Part shown: in pieces, positions 47,701 to 58,415 of the stretch | How the letters are laid out: the number at the start of each line of letters is the position of its first letter | Position numbering within the stretch: the stretch's first letter is position 1 | Origin: Iris pallida | Taxonomy: Eukaryota > Streptophyta > Magnoliopsida > Asparagales > Iridaceae | Reading direction: 5' to 3' | DNA: 64,000 nucleotides | NCBI GenBank assembly: GCA_029216955.1 | Contig: JANAVB010029819.1 | Coordinates: 35,612,831-35,676,830, forward strand | Translations under genes and position numbers: made by a program | The notes under the pieces: model-generated | Told to the model about the DNA's origin: nothing | Seen by the model: only the letters and a program-made list of their open reading frames with translations | Databases searched by the model: none

Positions 47701-48305
47701 GACCAACTTGTTGCTTCCCCTTCAGTCCATCCGGGAGAAGGGTCTTCAATACCTCAACCAGCAGCAGCATCAGAAGTTGTAAAATTTTTATCTCCTGGAC
47801 GCCTTAGCTCCTCACTCCATTTATCTTTGCCGCGAAAGGCACAAGTTACGGAGGATACTACTACTGCACACATTGCTAATCGAGACCAGATCCCATCAGA
47901 CGAGCCGGCTCTCACTTTTGATGATGATGACTAGGATGGTGATTATGATTCATACCTTGAACAAAATGCACATATTCCAGGTACTAAGCAAAACCTATAC
48001 GAAATTATGTATCATGATTTTGTATATTAACTTATTTTGTTCATTTTGTAGATATCATCATTACACCAAAACTCGTGGCTCCTCCTCTTCCTCAAGAAGA
48101 TATCCATGAGGAAAACGAGGAATCTGATGAAGAGGCTTCTTCTTCAGACGAAGTAGAAGTAATCCAACCAGAAAATGAGCAACCAGAAGTACAGAAAGAG
48201 CTTGAATCAAAGGTTGAAACAGAGGTTGAAAAAGAGGCTCAGCCCGAATTATCTTCTCGTATTGACGACCGAGAAAAAGAACAAGCTGTAGAAAAACCAA
48301 CTACA
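44708..48305 (+). pseudogene. Antisense PMD gene of element C, 5' part
   Basis: Exon 1 starts at ATG 44708 (MAPKKTTTDN, basic and Ser/Pro-rich). A likely donor at 44850 (AAGG|GTAAAA) joins in phase to the acceptor before 45317 (TTTTTGTCAG). Exon 2 encodes about 630 residues resembling the plant mobile domain of MAIN/MAIL proteins and of some retroelements, including LLTGFLSLWLRRWVVPG at 46600-46652 and the SYTYLMGWLLHHN segment near 46830. A Lys-rich and acidic linker follows. A second intron, 47981-48051, has GT-AG ends and keeps phase. In-frame stops at 45526, 47206 and 47932 break this copy. The frame continues on the far side of copia element G at 56066. Its job in the element is unknown. 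The PMD assignment is from motif memory, not a search. Confidence 0.78.
47981..48051 (+). other. Small GT-AG intron of C antisense gene
   Basis: ATTCCAG|GTACTAAG to TTCATTTTGTAG|ATATC is 71 bases, T-rich, and keeps the reading frame (Ile-Pro-Asp-Ile). B's antisense gene has a 74-base counterpart at plus 42045-42118. Confidence 0.72.
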
Positions 48306-49575
48306 TGATGGAACTGGAGATTCCCAGGACCCTTCCTTTGGTGTGCGTATTGATCGATAGAAAGTTAAACAGATCTAATACGTGTTCTAACCCTTCATAG
48401 GCAGAAACTAGGGTTCACGAATTATACCTGCGACGGAAAGGAGACAAGTAATTTCTGGCAATCTCGAGCGGACGACCCCAAGATCTTCTGTACGTATTCC
48501 TTCCTCGAGTTGGACGACGTGTGGGCGACGATCTCCCAACTTTTTCTTCTCCTTTGCAGCACTCTCTTTCTCTCCTTACGTGAATCACGAATTTAGAGAA
48601 AATTTTAGATTTCTGATCAGTAATCTGGCGGCCAGAGAATAGAGGATATATATAGGCTACGGCAGGGACCATGAGGAGAAATTAGGGTTAGGCCTCCTAA
48701 CGGATCTGGATATCCCGTGTTCAGTCCGAACACATAATCCAGGCCCATTAACAATAGCTCGGTCTACTAATGAGCTATTGTTGCACTACCTCCCTAATCC
48801 CAAATTATGTTTGTGGCCTCCTTTTATTATATGCTCGTTTGGCTCCCCATGTTAAGATATCGTATGTCCGTCGATCAAATTAAGTTACTGACAACTATAT
48901 TGATTCGACATCTTTTATCCTTAAGTAGTACTGCTCAACTTTATTTGTCATGTCGAATATAATCCACCTGCAGGGTTTACATGACAATCCTTATGAGCTC
49001 CTTAAGAGGACATCATCAACCCGATGTATCGGGATATGGATTCCATTTATAATCAACAGCCCATCATACATACAATATTATTACCCAATTCATAGAGGTT
49101 GTTGATCCATAATGAATCTCACTCTTTTATGAGTCAAAGTAATGCACATTGCATATACATGTCCGTTATTATATCCGGATTAAGAGTACAAGCATCCATA
49201 ATAACAGAGGTATTTGTTCACTTATGTAGTCAGTACAAAGAGAACAACCTCAAGTGGTCCTGTTCAATACACACAAAGTGTACTAGTGTAAACCTATAGT
49301 CAAGATAGACTAATACCAGATTACACTACAACCTTTCCAATAGATTGTCCAAGTCCATCTAGGTTGTGAACTATTTATATACTCCATAGGAAACTGATAA
49401 TATGATCTTCTGTGTGACACCACACACCATATTATCTACAATATAGAATATCAGACATTTGCATTAACACTTGCAACAAATACAATATGCAAACATTTGC
49501 CCATATGATTCTCATTCAAAATTTAAAGAAATAAGGTTACTACAAAAGTGATGCTTTTAGTATATAACCCTAACA
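48306..49575 (-). repeat. 3' LTR of copia G
   Basis: The plus strand reads TGATGGAACTGG to ACCCTAACA. On the minus strand it is preceded by the purine-rich AAGTGGAAGAT, the polypurine tract. It matches 54791-56060 throughout. Confidence 0.95.
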
Positions 49576-49637
49576 ATCTTCCACTTATACTCAAAGCATT
49601 GCTTTTCAGTATACTGTTACAAATCTTCCACTTATAC

Positions 49638-52600
49638 TTAAAGCAATGCTGCTACACATCTGACTCCCATTCCCTCAACATGACTGTCAAAAGCCTTAGC
49701 TTGTAAGCTCTTTGTAAAGGGATCAGCTAGGTTGTCGGCTGATGCTATCTTGATCACAGCAACTTTTCCTTTCTTTACGAAATCTCGTATCAGGTGGTAC
49801 TTATGCTCAATGTGTTTGCCTGTCTTATGGGCTCGTGGTTCCTTCGAATTTGCCACTGTACCACTATTATCACAATAAAGTGTAATAGACTTAGGCAAAC
49901 TAGGTACCACATCTAAGTCCAACAGAAAGTTTCTGAGCCAAACCGCTTCTTTGGCTGCCTCAGAGGCTGCCACATACTCATCTTCCATGGTGGAATCAGC
50001 AATACATTTTTGCTTTATACTCCTCCACACAATGGCTCCACCCCCCAAAGTAAACACATAACCTGAGGTAGATTTCCTAGAATCCCTATCTGACTGAAAA
50101 TCTGAGTCTGTATACCCCAAGGGAACTAAACTATCTGCCTGGTAAACTAGCATATACTCTTTAGTCCTTTTCAGGTACTTCAAAATATGCTTTACGGCAG
50201 TCCAGTGCTCTTGTCCTCGGTTAGACTGATATCTGCTGACAATGCCTACGGCAAAGCAGATGTCTGGTCTCGTACATAGCATTGCATACATTAAGCTTCC
50301 TACTGCTGAAGCATAAGGAACTGCCTTCATGTTCTCTATCTCTTTAGGTGTCGTCGGACACTGCTCTTTTGATAGAGCAATTCCATGTCTAAAAGGTAAG
50401 AAATCTTTCTTAGAATTTTGCATACTAAAACGAGTTAGTACAGTATCGATATAGGAAGCTTGGGATAAGCCCAACATCCTTTTCTTGCGATCTCGTAGAA
50501 CTTTGATCCCAAGGATGTGACCTACTTCTCCCAAGTCCTTCATATCAAACTGTTTGGATAACCATACCCTTACATCAGATAATACCTTCACATTGTTTCC
50601 AATGAGCAAGATGTCATCCACATAAAGTACTAGAAACACCACCACGTTTCCATCACACTTTTTGTATACACATGATTCATCCTGACATTGATCAAATCTA
50701 TAGGATTTTATCACCTGATCAAAATAGATGTTCCAAGATCTGGAAGCTTGCTTAAGTCCATAAATGGACTTTTTGAACTTACAAACAAGATGCTCCTGGC
50801 CCTTTTCAATGAACCCGTCTGGTTGCTTCATATAGATGTCTTCCTCAAGACTTCCATTAAGGAAAGCTGTCTTGACATCCATTTGCCAAATCTCATAATC
50901 GAGATGAGCTGCAATAGATAAAAGAATCCGAATAGACTTAAGCATGGCTACAGGAGAAAAGGTTTCCTTATAATCGATACCCTCTCTTTGAGTAAAATCT
51001 TTTGCTACAAGTCGAGCTTTAAAGGTTTCAACCTTACCGTCTGATCCTCTTTTTCTCTTATAGACCCACTTGCATCCAATGGCTTTTACACTAACGGGTG
51101 GTTCTACAAGCTCTCAGACCTGATTAGAATCCATAGATTCTATTTCAGATATCATTGCTTTTTGCCAAGACTCTGCATCTTTATCTTGGAGTGCTTCATT
51201 GTAGGTACAGGGATCATAATCTTGTTCATCAGGGACGAAGTCTGATGACTCTCCCAAGAACATACATCTATCAGGTTGTATCACAACCCTCCCACTACGA
51301 CGAGGCACTATTGGTTGTGGTGTAACATTTGTGACACGTTGTGCAGTTATTTGTGGTTCATCCTCTTGTACTGTTGGTACTAAAGTACTTGGTGTCTCAC
51401 GTCTCAGTTCTTCTAGAACAACTCTACTTGTGGGTTTATGGTTCATCATATAGTCTTCCTCTAAGAATCGGGCATTGGTGCTAACAATGACCTTCTGATC
51501 CATAGGACTATAAAATAAACCTCCTTTCGTTCCTCTTGGATAGCCTACAAATAAGCGTACTTCTGTACGAGATTCTAACTTATCTGCTTTTCCATTCAGC
51601 ACATGTGCTGGACTACCCCAAATGCGAACATGTTTCAGACTAGGCTTACGTCCAATCCACAGCTCTGTGGGAGTAAGAGGTACTGACTTAGAAGGAACCA
51701 AGTTCAAAATATAAGATGCAGTCTCTAAGGCATATCCCCAAAACGAATCTGGCAAATCCGAATAACTCATCATTGATCTAACCATCTCCATAAGAGTTAT
51801 ATTCCTTCTTTCGGCTACACCATTCTGTTGGGGCGTTCCAGGTGCAGTCAATTGGGATACAATCCCAGCCTCTGATAAATAATTCCTAAACTCTCCAAAG
51901 AGGTACTCGCTACAATGATCTGATCATAATGACTTGATACATTTTCTATGACGTTTCTCCGTTTCAGCCTTGTACTCTTTGAATTTCTCAAAGCACTCAG
52001 ACTTACGGCGCACCAAATAAATGTATCCATACCTTGAATAATCGTCAATAAATATGAAAAAATATTCAATGCCACCTCTAGCTTGGATAGTTATGGGTCC
52101 ACACAAATCAGAATGAACCAATTCCAACACATCTTTGGCCCTATACCCCTTTGCCGTAAAAGGCCTTTTGGTCATTTTACCTTCCAAGCAAGATTCACAG
52201 ACTGGTAGTGCCTCCACTTCCAATAAACTCAAAGGTCCATCTTTAACCAGTCTTTGAATCCTTCTTAGGTTAATATGCTCCAATCGTAAGTGCCAAAGAT
52301 ATGTTTGGTTCATACAAGAAGGTTCTTTTCTCTTTTTTAAGTTAGATGATAAATTATTCATTTCCATAAGTTGCATTATGGACGAAATAGAATTAATGAC
52401 ATACAAATTATCAACCAATGCACCAGAACAGATAAAATGTTTATTCTTTCTAATAACAATATTATCATTAAAATAAACTGAATATCCATCCTTAACTAAC
52501 ATAGAAACAGAAACTAAATTCCTTCTAAGTGAAGGTGCATAAAGACAATCTCTCAATGTCAAAGACTTATTTCTACCAAAAGATAAAGTAACATCTCCTA

Positions 52601-53597
52601 ATGCAACGACCGATACTTTTGTAGCATCACCCATAAATAAGCATATCTCTCCATCACTGAGCCGTCTGGTTTCCTGGAACCCCTGCAATGTATTACAGAC
52701 ATGATTAGTGGCTCATGTATCTACACACCAGGTGCCGGTAGATAACACCGCTAAACATGTTTCAACTACTAGTAAATGAGATATACCTTCTTTGTTCCCT
52801 TGTTTGAGAAGTGGACAATCAGTCTTCCAATGTCCTGACCCTTTGCACTTGAAATATTTGCTTTTCGGCTTTTTCACCGCGGCTTGAGGTCCCATGCCCT
52901 TCTTTGCTAAGTTTGCCTGTTTCTGAATGTTATTCTTCTTCTTACCGCCTTTTGGCTTAGAAGTAGAAGCCTTTTCAGAAACAAAAACATGACCACTCTG
53001 CCTAAAGAGAGATTCAGCATCCTGTAGCTCTTTTGCAAGTTCTGCCAAACTATACAACCTTTTGTTCATGTTGTAATTAAGGCAGAAATTGTCAAAACTT
53101 TTAGGCAGAGTCCCGAGAATGATATCGACCTGGGTTTCCCCTTCGATTTCAGCACCAAGGATCTCTATCTCATTCAGATGACCCATCATCTTGAGAACAT
53201 GATCCCTTACTGGTGTGCCCTCAGCCATTTTTGTATTCATCAAACATTTCATAGCAAACTGCCTAGCTGCTCTACTCTGATGTCCGAAGAGTTCCTTGAG
53301 GTTATATATCATGTCATAAGCTGTGGTCATGGCCTGATGCTGATGTTGCAGTACATTTGACATAGATGCCAGAATGTAACACCGCGCCATCTCATCTGCC
53401 TTTTTCTACTTCTTATAAGCCTCTTTGACCTCTTCATCAGAGTTAGCATCAGGCTTAGGTGGGCGTTCCTCAACAAGTACATATTTGTACTCCTCAGCAG
53501 TCAGAACAATGTCCAAATTACGTTTCCAATCAATATAATTAGGTCCAGTAAGTTTGTTTTCTTTAAGAATCACCATAAGTGGACTGAAAGAACCCAT
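49638..53597 (-). pseudogene. Copia G gag-pol, one frame with four stops
   Basis: The frame from 53597 to 49638 shows no shift but has stops at 53406, 52713, 51924 and 51114. Gag includes the UBN2-like region and a zinc knuckle in which the first Cys is Tyr (YFKCKGSGHWKTDC). The protease active site reads Asp-Thr-stop at 52713, where Gly is expected. Integrase has HLRLEH..CESC, HSDLCGP and a damaged second-Asp segment (SDHCSEY in place of SDRGGEY). Reverse transcriptase has QMDVKTAFLNG, YGLKQASRSW and YVDD near 50615. RNase H ends with KTGKHIEHKYHLIRD and NLADPFTK. The domain order, integrase before RT, is that of copia. Confidence 0.95.
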
Positions 53598-54776
53598 TTT
53601 TTTGAAATTCTGAGAATCACATAAATAAAATTATGTAGGGCAAAAAAAAACTTTTTGAATTAACTAAATATTGATTCCCTCAAAACAATAATAAGAAATT
53701 CACCAACACCTTGAACACCATAAATTTAGCATGCCACGATAGTATGGATGTATACAAATTCAACTTTGTTCAAGTAGATTTTTCTTATTAATTTTACTAT
53801 CATGTCAATATAACTTTATGATAAATAAAATTAATATGCTGGTCTTGCTCTGGTCATACAAATAATAGCAGTGACTTCGATGGGGAGGATACCATTATTT
53901 GTATCTAAGTGTATACCATTACTTAATACTAAGTCCATTACCTTGTAATGAGTTCCTTCAGATGGAGAAGTGAACACATACTAGGTAACTTTCTACAATT
54001 ATCCCTAAGGAAGTTTGTACTGGTGATCCATAATTATACTCATCCGATATGGAGGAAAGCACTAAAGCCAATACGCAAGTATAATTACATCACCTACAAA
54101 CCAGTAATGGAGACCATAGGATTTATACTAAATAAAAATCCTCTCCCACTTAGTTATTTAACAATGAGGGTTTTTCTACTAGTTGATATTATGTCCATGT
54201 TGTCCATTATTAATGTAGGCTTGATTTTTTAAAAAAAACAACCACACAATAATAAACATGCATAATTAGAAAAAGCAAAATGACAAAAATAAGAGAAAAT
54301 ATCCAACTATTATGGTCATCTTTGCTGCTCCGTCCTCAACTATCCAAATCCAAAATCTGGCGCTGCGCAGATCTATACGGGGTTCGAAAATCATCTGTCT
54401 GCCTCTGGATTGCTCAAAACCAGCATCTCGTCCGGCGTCAGAAACAGCCACCACCGCCATCACCATTGATCAAAAATAATTAAAAATACATCAATCCTAT
54501 GCCTTCCGAAGGAGTTCACACATAATCTAGATTGAAAAATTAAATTAATAAGCACGATCAACCCTCATAATTTTAATTACATCCACAGCAACAACAACAT
54601 CCACGACATGTCCGTGGTTTAAACAACACAATCAAAAAACATGTATTGGACCATAATAGTTGGATCTAAGATGCCTGTAAAACCGAGTTAGAACAGATCT
54701 ACATCTACCGACTATTACATAGCACAAGTTTTATTGGACAACATGGACGTATCAATCAATACGTAGATCCAAAGTG

Positions 54777-54788
54777 GCTCTGATACCA
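54777..54788 (-). promoter_or_regulatory. Primer binding site of copia G
   Basis: The minus strand reads TGGTATCAGAGC, the standard site for initiator tRNA-Met, two bases after the 5' LTR. Confidence 0.95.
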
Positions 54789-54790
54789 AT

Positions 54791-56060
54791 TGATGGAACT
54801 GGGGATTCCCAGGACCCTTCCTTTGGTGTGCGTATTGATCGATAGAAAGTTAAACAGATCTAATACGTGTTCTAACCCTTCATAGGCGGAAACTAGGATT
54901 CACGAATTATACCTGCGACGGAAAGGAGACAAGTAATTCCTGGCAATCTCGAGCGGACGACCCCAAGATCTTCTGTACGTATTCCTTCCTCGAGTTGGAC
55001 GTCGTGTGGGCGACGATCTTCCAACTTTTTCTTCTCCTTGGCAGCACTCTCTTTCTCTCCTTACGTGAATCACGAATTTAGAGAAAATTTTAGATTTCTG
55101 ATCAGTAATCTGGCGGCCAGAGAATAGAGGATATATAGGCTATGGTAGGGACCATGAGGAGAAATTAGGGTTAGGCCTCCTAACGGATCTGGATATCTCG
55201 TTTTCAGCCCGAACACACAATCCAGGCCCATTAACAATAGCTCGGTCCACTAATGAGCTATTGTTGCACTACCTCCCTAATCCCAAATTATGTTTGTGGG
55301 CTCCTTTCATTATATGCTCGTTTGGCTTTCCATGTTAAGATATCGTATGTCCGTCGATCAAATTAAGTTACTGACAACTATATTGATTCGACATCTTTTA
55401 TCCTTAAGTAGTACCGCTCAACTTTATTTGTTATGTCGGATATAATCCACCTGCAGGGTTTACATGACAATCCTTATGAGCTCCTTAAGAGGACATCATC
55501 AACCCGATGTATCGTGACATGGATTCTATTTATAATCAACAGCCCATCATACATACAATGTTATTACCCAATTCATAGAGGTTGTTGATCCATAATGAAT
55601 CTCACTCTTTTATGAGTCAAAGTAATGCACATTGCATATACATGTCCGTTATTATATCCGGATTAAGAGTACAAGCATCCATAATAACAGAGGTATTTGT
55701 TCACTTATGTAGTCAGTAGAAAGAGAACAACCTCAAGTGGTCCTATTCAATACACACACAAAGTGTACTAGTGTAAACCTATAGTCAAGATAGACTAATA
55801 CCAGATTACACTACAACATTTCTAATAGATTGTCCAAGTCCATCTAGGTTGTGAACTATTTATATACTCCATAGGAAACTGATAATATGATCTTCTGTGT
55901 GACACCACACACCATATTATCTACAATATAGAATATCAGACATTTGCATTAACACTTGCAACAAATATAATATGCAAATATTTGCCCATATGATTCTCAT
56001 TCAAAATTTAAGGAAATAAGGTTACTACAAAAGTGATGCTTTTAGTATATAACCCTAACA
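54791..56060 (-). repeat. 5' LTR of copia G
   Basis: This is a 1270-bp LTR with TG..CA ends. On the plus strand it runs TGATGGAACTGGGG to AACCCTAACA, followed by CTACA. Confidence 0.95.
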
Positions 56061-56065
56061 CTACA

Positions 56066-57347
56066 GACCATGAAGCAGCTGTTGAGGGAGGAAATAGCCC
56101 TGATGAAGAACTTGACGTATCTCCAGAGCCTGAACAGTCAGAAGTTAAAGGAGATAATAAAGGCATAGTCAAATTTCCAATCGAAATTGAGACTGTTGTG
56201 ATAGCACCCTCTGCTATTACTACTGATCCTGTAGAGGTTCCGGAGGAGAGTATGCCTGAACCTGAGTCAGCCGCCACCACCATCATTCCACCTGTACCCA
56301 TCACCGCCATTGAAACTCTAGTAGTTTCAGCTCCAGAAATGGGTGGAGTAACTAACTTTGAAGAAATTGATTCTGAAGCTGCTGGAAACCAGTTGACTAT
56401 GATAGCAGTAACTACAATGGCTTTATCTCAGCCTGCCATCAGAGCAGCTACATCTGCAAATGTTGAAGACACAATCCCTGAAGCTCTTAGGGATCAAATG
56501 GCTGTGACAACAGTAACAAGAATTGCTTTATCTCAATATGCTGTCGCACCAACAGCATCTGTTCCTAGACTCCAAAGAAGAGATCTAGTAGATATTGCTG
56601 CGACGCCAAGTTCAAGCATAGAAATGAATCTCCTGGTTGAGATTCATACCGAAACTTTTGACGACCCTAATCAAGATGGTCCTGAATAAGGGTCTCAGTT
56701 ACGAGAGCTTGAAAGCGTCTATGGCTCTTACCATCAGGAACGTTGCTATGTTCAATGATGTGGGGAGAGCAGTAACATTAGAGAAAATTGTGGAGGATCT
56801 TGAACAACCCATCCGAGAGTACCTTAAGTTGTCAAGTGAGACTGTTGAAAGTCTCATACAAGAAGAGTATGATGCTTTGACAGCTGAATATCTTGATCGG
56901 GAGACAAGATATAATGAAGCTCTCCATGATTATAGTACAAAGGTTGACAGAGAGAAATCCTTTTTAGCTAGAATACAGCTTGAGCTGGATGATCATAGAG
57001 CAGCCTATGACACCTTAAACCAGGAGATTCAGCCGCAGAATGATAAAATCCAAGAAGTTGAGGCTGAATTGGCTCTGTTAAAGGCAGAGAGAGAACAGAT
57101 GATCGCTGCTAGGAATCAACACCTTGCTCAGGGCTCTATTTTGGAAGAACAGGCCTACGGAGCCGAATCAACTATCAAGACCCTTGATGAAGCTAAGGAT
57201 AATATGATAATTAGCTTCGCTGGACTTTCTAATCTTTGCACTACCGAAGCTCGACATGCTGAAGCGACTAAGAAAGTATTGAGCTCTCGTGATAGGCGCC
57301 TGGCAGAACTGCAAAAATTACTTCAAAATGTTTCTGCTCCACCTTAG
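56066..57347 (+). pseudogene. Antisense gene of C, 3' part (acidic linker and coiled coil)
   Basis: This continues the frame broken by G. First come about 200 residues rich in Glu, Pro, Thr and Ala, with a near-repeat (VTTMALSQPAI and VTRIALSQYAV at 56411 and 56513). At about 56640-56700 the frame changes, by an intron or an indel. From there to TAG 57345-57347 runs a coiled coil of some 150 residues (REKSFLARIQLELDDH, EVEAELALLKAEREQM, RDRRLAELQKLLQNV). B's antisense gene also ends in a coil. AATAAA follows at 57392-57397. Confidence 0.75.
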
Positions 57348-57391
57348 AAAAACAAGGAACTTTTGTAACCTTTTATCTTATCCAAGAAATG

Positions 57392-57397
57392 AATAAA
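57392..57397 (+). terminator. Polyadenylation signal of C antisense gene
   Basis: AATAAA lies 45 bases after the stop codon and 63 bases before the first hairpin of the block. Confidence 0.65.
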
Positions 57398-57459
57398 ATA
57401 TTTGTTTTTTGATCCTATCATTTATTTTGCAATTAAATAATAGGTATGAGATAGAAAAT

Positions 57460-57722
57460 ACTTATCAGAGGTAATATGGACATGATAAGTCTTCGAAACT
57501 CAATAAATTGTATCTATCCAGAGGTAATATGGACACGATAGATAATAAATCTTGTTTTCTTTTTCAGAGTATACAACACTATCAGAGGTAATATGGACAT
57601 GATAGATCGTAACAACTCAAATAAAACTAGATTAATATCTATTCAGAGGCCAAATGGACATGATAGATAGGAAATACAAGCAGATTTAATATTTATTCAG
57701 AGGTCATGATAACAAGATAAAT
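57460..57722. repeat. Hairpin block between antisense gene and pol of C
   Basis: Five hairpins have a loop near AGAGGTAATATGGACAT, the reverse complement of the B loop and the same sense relative to pol. They are 57460-57490 (ACTTATC/GATAAGT), 57511-57544 (TATCTATC/GATAGATA), 57579-57605 (CTATC/GATAG), 57636-57669 (TATCTAT/ATAGATA) and 57691-57722 (ATTTATT/GATAAAT with one G-T pair). Stems vary and pairing is kept. Confidence 0.85.
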
Positions 57723-58018
57723 AATAAATCCAACTTTTTATACCAACTGGCAAGATAAAAGATTAAAAATTCTTCTTCAAAGAGATAAGTTACCAGCTTA
57801 ACCAAACATTGGTAGCTGGAGAAATAAGAAGACAGATGTCATTAAGGATACATGCCAATATTGATGAAAGAATGAATAAACCAACGTATCTTTCGGGAAA
57901 CGAAAGGTCGATTCAATTCCACAATTAAATGAATGAATCTGCCGTAATGAATGAACAGGTCTTTTCGGGAATGAAAAGTTGTTTTCAATTTTAAGGACCA
58001 GTTCATTAATAGATCGCT
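57723..58018. repeat. Further small hairpins upstream of the small plus-strand gene
   Basis: CCAGCT/AGCTGG at 57793-57819, CTTTC-GGGAAAC-GAAAG at 57890-57906 and CTTTTC-GGGAAT-GAAAAG at 57961-57978. The last two look like a duplicated unit whose stem lengthened symmetrically. No gene is visible here. Confidence 0.6.
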
Positions 58019-58019
58019 C

Positions 58020-58028
58020 CTATAAATA
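58020..58028 (+). promoter_or_regulatory. TATA box before small plus-strand gene
   Basis: CTATAAATAGG lies about 55 bases upstream of ATG 58080. Position and match are good for a plant TATA box. Confidence 0.6.
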
Positions 58029-58079
58029 GGTGAGAACTCTTTGTAACATTTTATTCTTATTTCCACTCCTCTATTGGAA

Positions 58080-58371
58080 ATGTCTTCCAAGGATTTGCAG
58101 CAAAATGAAGTCTCGATGAAGGTTGAGGACGTCATCGAGATGCATCCCGTTGAGCCAATTGTGTCAGGCCCAACCGAAATAAGCGAAGGCTCTTCTACAC
58201 CCAAGCCACCACAAAGACATTTTTGCGTTCTTAACAGAGCCAAGGAAAACTCCTGAGGAAGAGGCGCTGAGGATGGCCACCTATAAGTTTTTTGTGAATT
58301 CAGGCAACGATGCCTTCGATGCATTGGCCGACTATGTATTTAATAAGGAAGGCAGTGGTCCTCGTCCTTAA
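58080..58371 (+). pseudogene. Small antisense gene near the end of C pol, one frameshift
   Basis: ATG 58080 opens an acidic 48-residue stretch (MSSKDLQQNEVSMKVEDVI..) that ends soon after 58220 in this frame. A one-base shift near 58220 continues it as FLTEPRKTPEEEALRMATYKF and ends in GSGPRP before TAA 58369-58371. The full product would be close to 97 residues. AATAAA follows near 58387. It points against pol and lies 45 bases from the pol stop. B has no copy in the matching place. I do not recognise the protein. A frameshift or a misplaced splice site are both possible. Confidence 0.5.
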
Positions 58372-58415
58372 TCCTTTGTTCAGAACAAAATAAATTTTAT
58401 TTTCATTCTATTTTT

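Larger units (their letters stand above)
48306..56060 (-). mobile_element. Ty1/copia element G, complete but inactive
   Basis: The element has two 1270-bp LTRs, a tRNA-Met primer site, one gag-pol frame and CTACA duplications at 48301-48305 and 56061-56065. Taking it out rejoins C's antisense coding sequence in phase. A leader of about 1.2 kb (53598-54776) without genes separates the primer site from gag. The LTRs differ at roughly 30 positions by eye, about 2.5 percent, so the insertion is fairly recent. It is the innermost level of the nest. Confidence 0.96.

Noticed and set aside
54280..54483. Short frames in the copia G leader
   Set aside because: Leader sequence between primer site and gag; no motif and no matching frame in known copia elements.
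48306..56060. Segmental duplication of 1.27 kb
   Set aside because: The two copies are LTRs: TG..CA ends, CTACA duplications, tRNA-Met primer site and copia gag-pol between.
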